This document shows, one piece after another, positions 44,747-56,639 of a DNA stretch of 64,000 nt (positions within the stretch are counted from its first letter, which is position 1; the number at the start of each line of letters is the position of its first letter). The stretch comes from Avena insularis. Its lineage: Eukaryota > Streptophyta > Magnoliopsida > Poales > Poaceae. The position numbers and the translations under genes are program-made. The DNA is taken from NCBI GenBank assembly GCA_023614405.1, contig CM042693.1, positions 158,860,731 through 158,924,730 of the forward strand, given 5' to 3'. A model generated the notes under the pieces. It saw nothing but the letters and a program-made list of their open reading frames with translations. It had not been told where the DNA came from and did no database searches.

Positions 44747-47700
44747 TGTAACACCCTCAGAATCAACCCTATGCAATTGATAGCGATTCCCGCCAAACCC
44801 GCATAGAAACGATTCAAAGGTGCCCACCAGGCACTTTCGTGCGGGTGGAAAACGAAGTAATACCATTACACAATAGTCGACGATGGAACCCACAGAACAG
44901 ATATATACAAAAATGACTCAAAGAGTCAAGAATACAGATATACAATACAAAGATCCAAATCACCTTTAAAGTGATACAGCGTCCGAGTACGGACAAGATG
45001 CAAATTGAGCTAAGAGCCCTGAAGAATAACCAATGGCGTCCATAACCCTGCCCAGGCCAAGCCGAAAGGGTAACCCTACTAACGACATCGATCTCAAAAC
45101 CTTCTTAAATAAAAGGGGTGCCGACAAAGGGAAAAGGAAAAAGAGAGCGGTCAGTACTGAGGCCAGTACACGGCAAGACTAGAATTCGGCGGTCCTCGCC
45201 TACATAGGTATGGTTGACTAAAGCGGCAGCGCAGCATGCACTAAACAACCTGTAGAGAATCATTTCAACTAGCGGCTATCAGATAGGGATAAGAAAGACC
45301 TATGCGGATCCAACCTGAAACTATCACCAAGCATACCCATCCTGGTATTTCCCCCTCGAGACCAAACGAGGAAGTCAACCCAGGAACTCACATAGTTGGC
45401 AGTTTTATTCATTCCGTTATAGTTGTGGCAATTACTAGTCAGGTATAGATAGCATGAGTCATCCTGATATTATAAACAGTGGGCAGTTTTAGTTAACCAT
45501 TCCGTGGTAGTTGCCATACTTACTAGTCAGATACATATAACATGAGACATTCAAGAACCCAGCAGTTGTTGGCACTTTTATTTGCATTCCATTATGGTGA
45601 AGCTGATTACTAGTCATCACATAGTCAAATTTATAACACTACTTTAGTTATAGTTGTCTATGATCGAGATACTATGCTCCAAGTCGTCCATAACCGCGGA
45701 CACGGCTTTCATAAAGTTTTACCCTGCAGGGGTGCACAAATAGCAACACACGCACGATGATCCTCAGAAAGAACCAAATAAGAACCCAGCGAGGCATCAC
45801 GATAGAACATTCGCAAGATTCATTTTTGATTTCAGGGGGCCACCCCACCAAGCTACCCGCGAAAAAGTTGGCCGGCTCCGAGACGGACCCAGAGGTTTGT
45901 GTCAATGGCTGTAAACGACTGGGAACCCAAAAGTGTGACTGAGCTTGTCGATACCGCGAAGACATTCCACATTTGTTCCTAAATAGTACAGGCGCTCCAC
46001 ACGCAATCGTAAATAAAGCAGTAAAGCATGGCATAAGTACAGGATAGTAATAAATCCCCAAACTAGTTTGTGGCCCCAAGGAATTAAATATGACTCAAGC
46101 TAGGGTTAGGGGGATTCATGGTCCCACATGCGGATAGTGCGAATATTCAAAGAATAGGTATCACGTACTTGGGGTCCTACGGGACACAAGTGGACGGTTA
46201 AAAACCAAATAACATCTATTGCCCACCTGTGCCTCTACATTATTTACCTACTTCAATTTTAGTTATTAAACAGTAATTAAAGCCATGATCATCTCAAACA
46301 TTAAACATGCAGCATTACTCCAACAACTGTGGAAGATCGACGACGTGACACATCAGCTACCCAAGCAACTACGACTCGCAAGGCCGACTATCTACCAAAC
46401 AACAGGTAATAGGATATGTCCATCGCAATATAAGGGCTGCAAGGGATATCATGGGTACGAAAACTAGAGCATCGCAACATAGATAGCAATAGATCAACAA
46501 GAGGAAATAAAGACTATAAAAGTAAGATAGGTAGAAAGGGGAGAATGCTCGCCTGAAAACATTGTCGAAGGTTCATCCGAAGATCGGGTCGACACTCGCA
46601 TCAACTCATCGACCTAATCCGTGAAGAAGCAAAGCACTAGAGGAAACACCGGATGCACTATTTAATACAACGGAAAAAGATCGGGCATGATGCATGTATG
46701 ATACTTGACATGGCAAAGGTGCGATGCAATTAGGCAATATTAAGCAAAACCGGGGTCCCAACAATTCATTATTAAGTTCATGTTGTTTAGATATCCCCAA
46801 TTTAAATGTTGCATTAACAAGGAAAAATATAGCACCGGTTCGCTACACAAATTTAAATGGGGCCAATATAAGACTAGATTTGCCCGCATATGGACCCCAT
46901 ATTTAATTATGAGGTGAATCGGCATAATGCCCCCAAACCACAAGCATGTATGCAACATGAACATTTTATATGCAACAAGTATATATTATATATTATAAAA
47001 ATAAAGGTCTCAAGAAAAGGGTCACACATGGGGAACTTGGCGATCTTGAGGTTCCGAGGGTTCGATGGGTTTCGGCTCGGTCTTCATGAAGGTCTTAGGG
47101 GTCGGTCTTCAATTCCAGGAACGAGGCCTTGGTGTGTCCATGCCGGAATTCCCGGAATCCGTGATGGAGATGTTTGGATACGGGAAGGAGATTTTGGGTT
47201 TTAAGGCCTTCGGATTCTGGGAGCAACGCCTTCGGGTTCCATGAGGGAGACCTTGGAGTTTCGAGACATCATATGTCCATGGCAATATAAGGGCTGCAAG
47301 GGATATCACGGGTACGAAAACTAGAGCATCACAACATAGATAGCAATAGATCAACATGAGGAAATAAAGACTATAAAAGTAAGATAGGTAGAAAGGGGGA
47401 GAATGCTCTCCTTAAAACATTGTCGAAGGTTCATCCGAAGATCGGGTCGACACTCGCATCAAATCATCGACCTAATCCATGAAGAAGCAAAGCACTAGAG
47501 GAAACGCTGGAATCACTATTTAATACTACAGCAAAAGATCGGGCATGATGCATGTATGATGCGTGACATGGCAAAGGTGTGATGCAATTAGGCAATATTA
47601 AGCGAAACCGGGGTTCCGACAATTAATTATTAAGTTCATGTTCTTTAGATACCCCCAATTTAAATGTTGCATTAACAAGGCGAAAGATAGAACCGGTTCG

Positions 47701-49460
47701 CTACACAAATTTAAATGGGGCCAATATAAGACTAGATTTGCCCGCATATGGACCCCATATTTAAATATGAGGTGAATCGGCATAATGCCCCCAAACCACA
47801 AGCATGTATGCAACATGAACATTTTATATGCAAAAAGTATATATTATATATTATAAAAATAAAGGTCTCAAGAAAAGGGTCACACATGGGGAACTCGGCG
47901 ATCTTGGGGTTCCGAGGGTTCGATGGGTTTCGGCTCGATCTTCGGGAAGGTCTTTAGGATCTGTCTTCACCTCCAGGAACTAGGCCTTGGTGTGTCCATG
48001 CCGGAATTCCCGGAATCCGTGATGGAGATGTTCGGATACAGGAAGGAGACCTTGGGTTTTAAGGCCTTCGGATTCCGGGAGCATCGCCTTCGGGTTCCAT
48101 GAGGGAGACCTTGGAGTTTCGTATTCGATCGTCGGTGAACTTGGTGACATGGTACATCTGGTTTGGGTTAACTATAGCATCCACGGAACACATAAGCTAC
48201 ATGCATGTACTTAAATGATAATGCTAGGAAGCATAGGAAACAAATGAAACTTGTTTGTATGTGGTGGCACACACCCTCATGGACATCCATCGGAGGAAGG
48301 ACGGGCAGCCATAGAGGGGCCTGGCCAGCACCTGCACGAGGTGCAGCAAGGAGGATGGTAGGGCGGCGGGCGGCCGCGAGGAGGTCCATGACCTTGCCGT
48401 GGAGCGGCAGCAGCAGAAAGGGTCGGCTTTGGGCGGCAGTACCCGGCGCTCGTGGCCGAGATGGGAGGCCGAGCTTGGGCTCGGGGAAGAAGGGGCACGC
48501 AGACGAGGACAGCGGGACGCGGCGATGGCGACGCACGCGGGACGACAAGGCCGCTGTAGGGTCCAGGAGCTTGCTCGGGGACAGAGGTGCGGGCGAGGCG
48601 TAGGCCGGCTCGGGGAGGGAAGAGCATGGCCTGTACGGGGCGTCGGCGAAGCATGGCGGGGCAGAGGTGGGCGTGGGGCTCAACGGGGGAGGAGATTCTT
48701 GGGCGAGGAGGTAGAGCCAGAGAGCAGGGTAAGGTTCGGCGGCAGGAGCGCCAGGCGCTGGTGGCAGGGAAGGATGGTGTCGGGAGGAGGCGGTGCAGAA
48801 CCAGGGTCCGCGGAGGAGGATCCCTGGCGGTGGCGAGCCAGCAATGGGGAGGATCTGGCTGCGTGAAGGGGAAAGCGCGTGGCGAGCGGAGCGCATTGGT
48901 CGTGGGTGGGGCCAAGCGGAGTTGCGGGAGGGGGTCTCTAGCGGGGTGGCCGGTACCGTGTTGGGTGCATGTGTGCGTGTGTTTGATGTGGGTCACTGCG
49001 CGCGGGTGTGTGCGTGTATGGTAGATAGGTTCGGTCGGTCGGGGATGGTGAGGTGTGGGTGCGGTGTTTTGGGTGCATCCGGCGGCGGGGGAGGAAGGAG
49101 TGGGTTTGGGTGTGGACAGATGGCGGTCTAGGGTTTCAGGACAGGTTAGGGTTAGGGTTTTGTTGGGCCGGAGTTGTAGTAGGTGGCCTGGCCTACGGCT
49201 GGGCTGCCTCCTCCTGTCCAAAAATATTAAGACTGTTATTTTAATTTTTAAAGTTATTTCGGCAAATAATTTTTAGAACAAAAAATATCCGGAAGGAAAG
49301 GGGTATTATATTATGAAATGAAGATAGGGGAAATATGTAGAAAAAAATAGGGATTTTTTTGAAAATAGTTTTAGGTTAAAACATGCATGATGATGTCATG
49401 ATGATGCGCAATATTCAAACAACCGTGATTTTCTAGTAGGGGATTTCCCGAGATGCTACA
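44747..49460 (-). mobile_element. Large LTR, same family as 22430-26271, copy 3 (4.7 kb)
   Basis: On the minus strand it starts TGTAGCATCTCGGG at 49460 and ends GAGGGTGTTACA at 44747. It interrupts the Tat B polyprotein between the protease (…KRAELADIV) and the RT-side frame (IAAEANHAEDLAKY). The GC-rich promoter block is at 48270-49200. It is about 0.87 kb longer than copy 1 because of an internal 858-bp tandem duplication. No internal coding region is attached, so it is a solo LTR or LARD-type insertion. The 5-bp flanks (GATGG and GACGA) do not match. Confidence 0.82.
46406..48121. repeat. 858-bp tandem duplication inside the large LTR
   Basis: Units are about 46406-47263 and 47264-48121. 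Landmarks recur at a constant offset of 858: TGGACCCCAT 46891/47749, CGATCTTGRGG 47041/47899, GGTGTGTCCA 47131/47989 and GAGCAWCGCC 47221/48079. Units differ by scattered substitutions, so the duplication is not recent. Copy 1 at 22430-26271 has a single unit. Confidence 0.88.
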
Positions 49461-51118
49461 GACGATGTCGGCGAGCTCAGCGCGTTTTTCCTCGCACTCT
49501 ATGGCCATGTTGGGGTCGCCGTGGACAGTGATGATGCCGCACGGCCCCGGGAGCTTCATCGCGTTGTATGCATAGTGGGGCGCCGCCATGAATTTGGCGA
49601 ACGCTTGCCGCCCTAAGACACAGTGGTAGGGGCTGTTGAAGGGCATTAGCTCGAATACGATCCGCTCGGTGCGGAAGTTTGCTGGTGTGCCAGAGGTGAC
49701 TGGCAGCGTCACCTTGACGATTGGGTACGCCTTCAGACCAGGGATGATACCGTGGAAGGTGGTGTAGGTCGTCTCGACCATCAACTACGGGAGCCGCAGT
49801 CGCCTGAACGTGTCTAGGTAGAGAATGTTGATGGAGCTTCTGCCGTCCATCAGCTTCTTGGGGAGCCAGTAGTCTCCCACCATTGGCTTGACCACCAAGG
49901 CGACTCGCCCCGGATATTCGATCCGTGGCGAGTGATCCTCGAGGCTCTAGTTGATCCGCTGCTCGGACCAGTTGAGGAAGCGTGGGACGTCGACCTGGGA
50001 CACCGTGTTGACGGCGACGGCGCGGGCTATGACCTTCTTCTCGTGCTTTGTGTTGAACCCAGTGAAGGTGTGGAGTGATCCCACGTTGTTGCCGAATGCC
50101 CCGCCGTTTGGCGGGTGGTTGTTGGGGTCCTCCCATGCGCGCCTTGCCTTCTCGATCTCCTTTAGGGAGTGACAGTCGGCGGTCGTGTGTGTGGCGGGCT
50201 TTCCCTCCCTGTTGTGGATCACACAGGGCTGGTTGAGGAGAGCTGTGGGGTCGATCCTCGGCTTCGTCTTGTAGTTGCCGTTGTCGCGGCGCTGGCCTCC
50301 GTCGCGGTGGAAGCTCTTGGGCTCGCGTGGCGCGTAGCCGGCATTGGCGACGAAGTCGACTCGCCCATCACAGTGGCACTTGCCGGTGAGGCGAGTGTTG
50401 TTGTAGCGTAGCTCGGGTCATCTCCCATTGTCGTGGCCGCTTGGGTGGCGTTTTCCACCCAACTCATCGTCGGTTTCTTGATTCGGGTCCTCCTCTTTGT
50501 ATCGATTGGCGATTTCGAGGAGGTCTGGGATGTTGTCGAGTTTCTTGTACACCCGCTTGAGCTTGGCGACTAGGGGCTCATAGCGGCACGAGGTCTTGAA
50601 GCAGTGAATCGCGGTATCAGGGTGGATGCCGGCCGCGTTGAACCATAGGTCCTGCCAGCGCTGGACCCAGCTGCGGGTCGACTCGCGTGGTCCCTGGATG
50701 CATCGCTCCAGGTCCTCGATGGTGGTGGCGCGGGTGTAGGATCCCTCAAAATGCTTGACGAAGGCGTGGCGCATATCCTCCTAGGATTCGATGTTGTCTG
50801 CGGGGAGGGTGTTGATCCATTGCCGGCTCGCCCCTCCATCATCGGGGGAAGGTAGCGAGCGGCGAGTAGGTCGGTGTGGCCGGCGATTCCCATCTCCATG
50901 AGGTATGTGTCTAGCCACACGGACGGGTCGTACGAGGAGTCATACTTCTCGATCTCCTTCAGCACTTTGAAGTTCGCCAAGTATTTTTCGCCTCAGATCA
51001 TTGCTCCGAAGTATTGAGGGCCGACTCAGCTGAGCGAGCCTCTTGGCTCGCCGTCGCTGTCGTGGTATTGCCGACGAGTACGCCATGGAGGGGTCCTCAC
51101 AGTACCTGTTTAGAGACA
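49461..51118 (-). pseudogene. Tat element B gag and protease
   Basis: Gag on the minus strand: FKVLKEIEKYDSSYDPSVWL, LMEMGIAGHTDLLAARYLPP, FVKHFEGSYTRATTIEDLER, TRSWVQRWQDLWFNAAGI and DNIPDLLEIANRYKEEDPN (51000-50420). Then comes a linker, the LKEIEKARRAWEDPN region (50222-49947) and the aspartic protease around 49840, where the active-site region reads MDGRSSINIL; comparable Tat proteases read DGGSSINIL, so a Gly is lost. The part from 49784 (TYTTFHGIIPGLKAYPIVKV) to DIV at 49461 is the protease C-terminal side. The 5' end of gag is cut at the LTR of Tat C; stops and frameshifts are frequent. Confidence 0.8.
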
Positions 51119-51630
51119 TGGGGGAAGGCGGACGGTTGACGGGTACGAGGTTATATAGCTTCTATAAATCGCTACTTACATAAAGGCGGACGGTTGACGG
51201 GTACCAGGTTCAGATCCCACAACGGTGGCGGAATCCTACTCCTTATATAAATCACTATAAGGGCAATACGCCGAGTTACAGGGATTGGTTCGCTGTGCGA
51301 GGTGACTAGAGACTCTAAGTTATCGTGCCCTAAAGGCTCTGATAGGCACGACTTATATAGTCGCCAGGTCCTAGGGTTACAGGAAAAAGTCCTAGCCAGA
51401 CAGGTTACAGAGTCCTATACTACTTACATCTAGTCTAGCATGTCTTGCACTCCAAGGCTCCGGGTACGTCGGTGACTCCTCCTAGACTTCCTTTATCCGG
51501 CATGGGCCTTCCTTCTAGATCCATCTAACTGGGCCGCCTAGTAGGCCATGGGCCAGGCTACCAACTGAGAGCCACCCGGGTTATCCGGATAGTAGACATG
51601 CTATGAGGACACCCATATAGCATATCCCCA
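51119..51630 (-). mobile_element. 3' LTR of Tat element C (512 bp)
   Basis: On the minus strand it begins TGGGGATATGC at 51630 and ends CTTCCCCCA, giving inverted ends TGGGG/CCCCA. The TATA-like GACTATATAAG is at about 51350-51361. Near the U5 end the 22-mer beginning AAGGCGGACGGTTGACGGGT is present twice, at 51125 and 51183, i.e. a short tandem duplication. Sequence differs from the Tat B and Tat E LTRs. Confidence 0.72.
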
Positions 51631-52233
51631 AGAGTTGCCCCTAGAGAACTCTGAGATCTTGCGTCGTCTTGCCTCTTCAGGTTGAATGCTCCGTCTAGAT
51701 GGATGTTGGAAAATCGTCAAGCAATATATTGTAGTCCTCCCTAGAACCCTGCAAGGTTTTCTCCGTCTTCAACTTGTAAGTCGGAGAATTGCTAAATGTT
51801 CTATCGTACTCTTCCGTAGCCGGACTGGATCCATCCATGCCGGAATATTCCGATGTGATAGCTCACCTGCCAGTGACAGCTAGAACGACGTAGACATAGG
51901 TCACCGATGCCTCGTAACTCACACATGCAGAGAACACAATCATGTCCGTTTTTCCCGCGCGAGATATACGAATCGTTGGCGGCGACGGTTGGGAACGTGG
52001 CGAAATTTCCGCGCACACGCCCGCACACATCGTCCACGCGCCGACCATTCGATCGTCTTGCATGAATCTTGACACCAAGGGTTATAAATTGTAACTACGG
52101 TGGATTTTTACTTTTCACCTCATTCTCCCCCTGCATCGTCTTCTTCCTCCAGCGAGCACCTCCTCGAGCTCTCCACGCGCACGCGAAAAACCCTAGCTTT
52201 TCAATCCTTCCACTCATCACCTATCCCCTTCCA
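51631..52233 (+). other. Leader region of the Tat C antisense gene
   Basis: Between the 3' LTR and the antisense ATG. It includes a polypurine-like stretch on the minus strand (CTCTAGGGGCAACTCT at 51631-51646) next to the LTR. A TATA-like GGTTATAAATTG lies at 52079-52090, upstream of a CT-rich leader, and is a plausible antisense promoter. No other gene is seen. Confidence 0.5.
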
Positions 52234-55200
52234 ATGGCAAGCAGTAGCCCTGCTCCCTCCATGGAGGTGTCAAGCAATGCCGCGGCGAAGCCGGCGAGCA
52301 CCGTCCACGTTCCCCCAAAGGGCCTGGTGCTACCCAAGTCTGCGGTGGTTGAATCCACCGAGGTGACCACAATCCATCGGTGCTGGAGGTGCTGGAAGAG
52401 GAGAGCGATTCCCACAAAGGGGACTGGTGCAGCTTAGACATCATGGACTGTGAGATCAAGGAACTACTCGTCGAGAGTTACCTCCCTGCGAAGGAGGGGC
52501 TCGTCTGGCGGGCGGCACCGGCCAGCGAGGTCACCCCTTCTCCCCAAGCCGGGGAGAAGGCGTACCTCAAAGCCCAATTGGTACGCGGCGTTTCTCTGAC
52601 CATCTCCAAATTCTTCCTAGCTGTCCTTAGTCACTACCGAGTACAGCCCCAAAACCTCTCCCCCAATAGCATCCTCGCGCTTAGAAACTACACGGCTCTC
52701 TGTGAGGGTTACTTAGGGATTAGGCCTAGGCTAGATCTATTTATTTATTTATTCATTGTCAAGAGGGAAGCCGGAGCCAGCAAGGATGAGCTCAGGAACT
52801 GTGGGACAATTAGTTTTATGATCCGGCCTGGCCGACGGTTCCCCGACATCATCAGCCACGAGTCTTGCAAAACTGGCAAAGGCGTATTTCTACGGCCCAG
52901 CTATCCCTCTGGCCGGCCGATAAGAAACATATCCGCACTTTGTCGATGGAGCCACTGCCGAAGCCCCGACATGGAGGTCCCAAGCCACCCTTCCCTCCGA
53001 CAACGAAGCCTCCCGCGCTATTAGGCGGAAAGAGTGGTTCGTAGACACGGGTCTGACCGGGTTGGACCTAGCCATGTGCTGGTTCGTCAGGCGGATCCAG
53101 CCTCTGCAGCACCGCACCAAGCTGATGCACGAGTACTCTAAGGATAGGAAGGATAGCCTCCGCATCTCCGAGGAAAACTTCTCAAGTGACTCCATCAAGC
53201 TCTGCCTCAAGGACATCGTCAAGGTGAAGGACAGGAAGCGTGGCTTCGCCATCACCTACGACATGTTCGAGGAGGGCAAGTGCACAGAGGTACCTGTTTA
53301 TTTTCCGTGTATGACATATACTCCAGTTCTTCTGTTTTACCATTACCATCTTATCTAAAACTTTGGGATTTCACTTAACAACTTAAGAGTCTAGAGGAGG
53401 ACGACATGGCTGTCCAAATATATGACCAAAAGATGAAGGAAGTCACTATCGTGTACGACGATGATACTCTATTGGTGCGTAAGCGAAGAGCTCCACCTCT
53501 GATGCTGCCGATGGAGGCAAGAAAAACAAGACGGAGGGTGGAGCATCCAAGAAGTCCAGTGCTGCCCTGGAGGCAGAGAAAAGAAAGGTTACCGGGATTT
53601 CTTTTGCCAAGGCACCCCCTATTGTGTAAGCCTCTTTCTCTCCAACATTTGTCCATTGCTCGTCTTACTCCTGTATTTCTACTTTTTGCACATTTCGGGA
53701 AGAAGGCCACTACTAGTTTGAAGAAGACCTCCAAAACTGTGGGGGCTTCTAGAAATATTAAAGATATGTTGCACTGTGATGTACCACACCAAGCATCTCC
53801 CGCCATCGCCCCTGTCACTCCTAGCGTCCAGCCTACACCCGCTCCGACAAGCTCACAAGTCAAGGATGCGCCTGGCCCTTCTGCCATGGAGTGGACTCAG
53901 GTACCTCCTTGGATCTTGCCGTTGTCGGCGAACAGGTGACGCAATAAAGCACCGCAACTCAAATGGCTCAAGCACCGGCTAAGGATGCCATCGGTAGCGG
54001 TAAGGCGGTGGTGGTGGGTGGAACGTCTGCTGAAGGCGGCGCCTCCACACACAGGACAACCACAGAATTTCCAAAGATAGTCTTCCCGGCGCTCACGCCG
54101 AGTAGCTCCACTTTGGTTCCTTGTGCAGCGCTGACATCTCCAACCTGTGGTCTTGAGGAGCTTCTCCTACAAGCAGACATCTTGCGAGGAAACAGCCTTT
54201 CCTTCGGAAAGTTGCTTGCCGAGAGCGGTACCAACCTCAAGATCATCGCACTTGTAAGTTTTATTTGCCTTTTGCATTTCATACGAGTATCCCACTGTAG
54301 CCCCCGAGGATTTAGACGGAAAACCATAGGTCTTTGCATCTAAATGCTCTAAGAGTGACTAAGCTAGAAAACTCCTCACTGTAGCCCCCAAGTATTTAGT
54401 TTGAATGAATTATTCCGACTAGATACTTTCAGAGTAGCATACGCAGTGTTTATAAATTTCAATACTGTCACCCCCAAGTCTCTAGTTGTAACTGAATTAG
54501 TTCCGACTAGATGCTTAAAGAAAGACTAAGCATATGATTGAGTTAAAAAACTTTATACTGTAGCCCCCAAGCTTCTAGTTGAAAACTGAATCAGTTCCTA
54601 CTAGATGCTTGAAGAAAGACTTAGCATATTGCCGAGTTAAAAAACTCTCACTGTAGCGCCCAAGCCTCTAGGTGGATAGTTATCCGGCTAGATGCTCCAG
54701 GTAGACTAAACAAATTTATTTCCACAGAATGAGAATGCTCGGAGAGGCGTGGACAACGAGAAGTTCCAGAAGATGCATGCGGATTTGGAAGCCGAAAAGG
54801 GTAAAACTGTCTTCTTGAAGGATCAAATCACCAAGAGCAAGAGTCTGTTTTTCCTTTCATTTTCGTACTCCGACATGGTCTTATGCCAACATTCTCTGAG
54901 TACTCACCATGTACTTGTTATTTCTCTGATTTGCAGAAACCATTGCCAAGGCCAAGGATATCGTTGAGCAATCCAAGAACATTGAGTTGCTGGATAGCAA
55001 AAACAAGATCCTTAAGCAGGAGAGGAAGGATATGCTGAAGATGCACGAGGAATCTATGAAGGTTCTGTAGGAATCCGCTAACATGGAGATGAACATCTTG
55101 AAGGAGGAGATCGCGATGCTGAAAGAGAAGAATAAAGCTGCGATGAGCAAAATCAGCACAATCTTGAAGCATACAAGATCCTCCGACAAGAACGGGACTC

Positions 55201-55855
55201 CATGGCGGATACCCTCCAGCAGGCTGAGATTAGCATCTTCAGTAAGTGATTCTCCTCCTTGTACTTCTGTAAGTTGGATACTTTGAACTTTTTGTGTTTA
55301 TTGAACTCATGTGTTCTTTTGTCGGAATTTGTAGCTCCTATTGGTTTGACCTAGTATACTCCTCTGCCAAAAGAATGCATGGTCCTTGCCGGCAACTTTA
55401 TCAAAACCGCCATTAAGCAAGCCAAGGAGAAATCCAAGCACCTCTAGATCAACATCAAAGCAGTGGATTCCATGATGAAGTTCTCAGAGATCTTGCGCCA
55501 AGACCCCGAGCGTATTATAAGCTGGAAAGCTTCATGTACCCGGGCTGGCACCAGGATGGCGCTATCAATGGTCAAGGTGCACTACGAAAACACCGACATC
55601 GACACGGTGACCTCCGGTATCCCCGACATGGACGATGATGGCCGGAAAATAGATCATAAAGCTATCTTGGCGTCGCTCGCGGGTTATGACACCAGAGTCT
55701 CCGATTTGGTCGACCCTAACATCTTCGTGCCCATGTAGATTATTGACGGCAACAACCAAAGCTCCTCCGAGTCCCTCAAAACCGCCGACTTTGAAGAGGA
55801 TGGCTCTCCTGCTGCTAATGATGCTGCATCCAAGTCACCTGCGCCAGAGGAATGA
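52234..55855 (+). pseudogene. Antisense gene (aORF) of Tat element C
   Basis: Starts MASSSPAPSMEVSSN at 52234. A one-base frameshift near 52379 moves it to the frame encoding LEVLEEESDSHKGDWCSLDI and the PF04195-type block (SKFFLAVLSHYRVQPQNLSP, YLGIRPRLDLF). Later blocks are DTGLTGLDLAMCWFVRRIQP (~53040-53300), a Lys-rich region (53400-53640), QAPAKDAIGSGKAVVVGG (53965), and coiled-coil exons (54727-54840, 54947-55240). A C-terminal domain follows (55440-55855, ARTG-type helix then SDLVDPNIFVPM), with an in-frame TAG at 55736. It is homologous to Tat A 34442-36032 and in architecture to Tat B 37028-40599. The intron 54256-54726 has repeats. Confidence 0.75.
54256..54726 (+). repeat. Intronic repeats with CTGTAGCCCCCAAG motif
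   Basis: CTGTAGCCCCCGAG/CTGTAGCCCCCAAG-type motifs recur about every 80-100 bp (near 54295, 54381, 54466, 54558 and 54650), each followed by 'tctagttg...actgaat.agttcc.actagatgctt'. On the element sense strand this is CTTGGGGGCTACAG, the polypurine-like motif also seen in Tat A and Tat E. Confidence 0.8.
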
Positions 55856-56367
55856 AAAAACAACTTTTAATATTTGTTTCCTCTGTAATTTGTATGCGGA
55901 AAAAACTACGTCTTAACTTAAGGCGGAAAAACAATGGTTGTTATTTCCTGCTACTCAAGAACTAGTTCCAGCATATATATATTTTTAAGGAAGTGATGGC
56001 TTATCCATTACTCTAGGTTTTAATGCTTGACTTTTCATGAGTCGGAAGACTCGTTGTCGGAACTATGCTCTCAGGAGATGATGCCCAATGGCACCGTCAG
56101 TAACCTAAGCACAAAATCGGTGACAATAAGTGCCAAAAGTAACTACTCCAGAAGCCACATAAAAACAACAAAGAACGTGTAGACCAGAAAACTTAAGATA
56201 ACGCCCGTAGGTGGAATTTTCACAAGAGCAATCGCAAATCTTGTGCATAGAAGGTTTTATACGATCCAAAAATGAACTCTAAAGGAGGTAAAAGACTCAG
56301 AAATATGAGTGAACCAGAGAGCTTTATTTCATTGATCATATAAGGTGTACACAGTAGATAAAAAATG
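55856..56367. other. Spacer between antisense gene and pol of Tat C
   Basis: AT-rich non-coding stretch between two convergent 3' ends. I see no gene or strong repeat in it. Confidence 0.5.
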
Positions 56368-56639
56368 CTAACTGTAGAAAGGACGTAGTTGTGCTATGTT
56401 CCATGGCCGATCAAGCTTCGGGTAGTCATCATTTGGGTCACGTCACTTACGCTTATGATCATTGGTGGCTCTATCCTTTAGTTCATGATTGTCAACAAGG
56501 TAGTAAGACCCATTGAGTAGCGCCTTGCTTATGATGAACGGTCCTTCCCATGGCGGGGATATTTTGTGTGACTTCTTCTACTTAAGTCGGAGCACCAGGT
56601 CCTCCTCTTTAAACGAGCGATGTCGAACGCGGCGACTAT
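56368..56639 (-). pseudogene. Tat element C integrase C-terminus
   Basis: The minus strand encodes RRVRHRSFKEEDLVLRLK, SPPWEGPFIISKALLNGSYY and RPWNIAQLRPFYS before a TAG at 56368-56370. This is the Tat integrase tail, matching in style the end of Tat B pol. Stops occur near 56580 and 56445. The rest of the pol gene is beyond the Gypsy D LTR and is not in the window. Confidence 0.8.

Noticed and set aside
48168..49221. ORFs of 242 and 314 codons on the minus strand.
   Set aside because: They lie in the LTR promoter block of copy 3; composition is low-complexity Pro/Arg/Ser and the homologous ORFs in copies 1 and 2 differ.
44747..49460. Target-site duplication around the large LTR in Tat B.
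   Set aside because: The 5-bp flanks GATGG and GACGA do not match, so I do not claim one.
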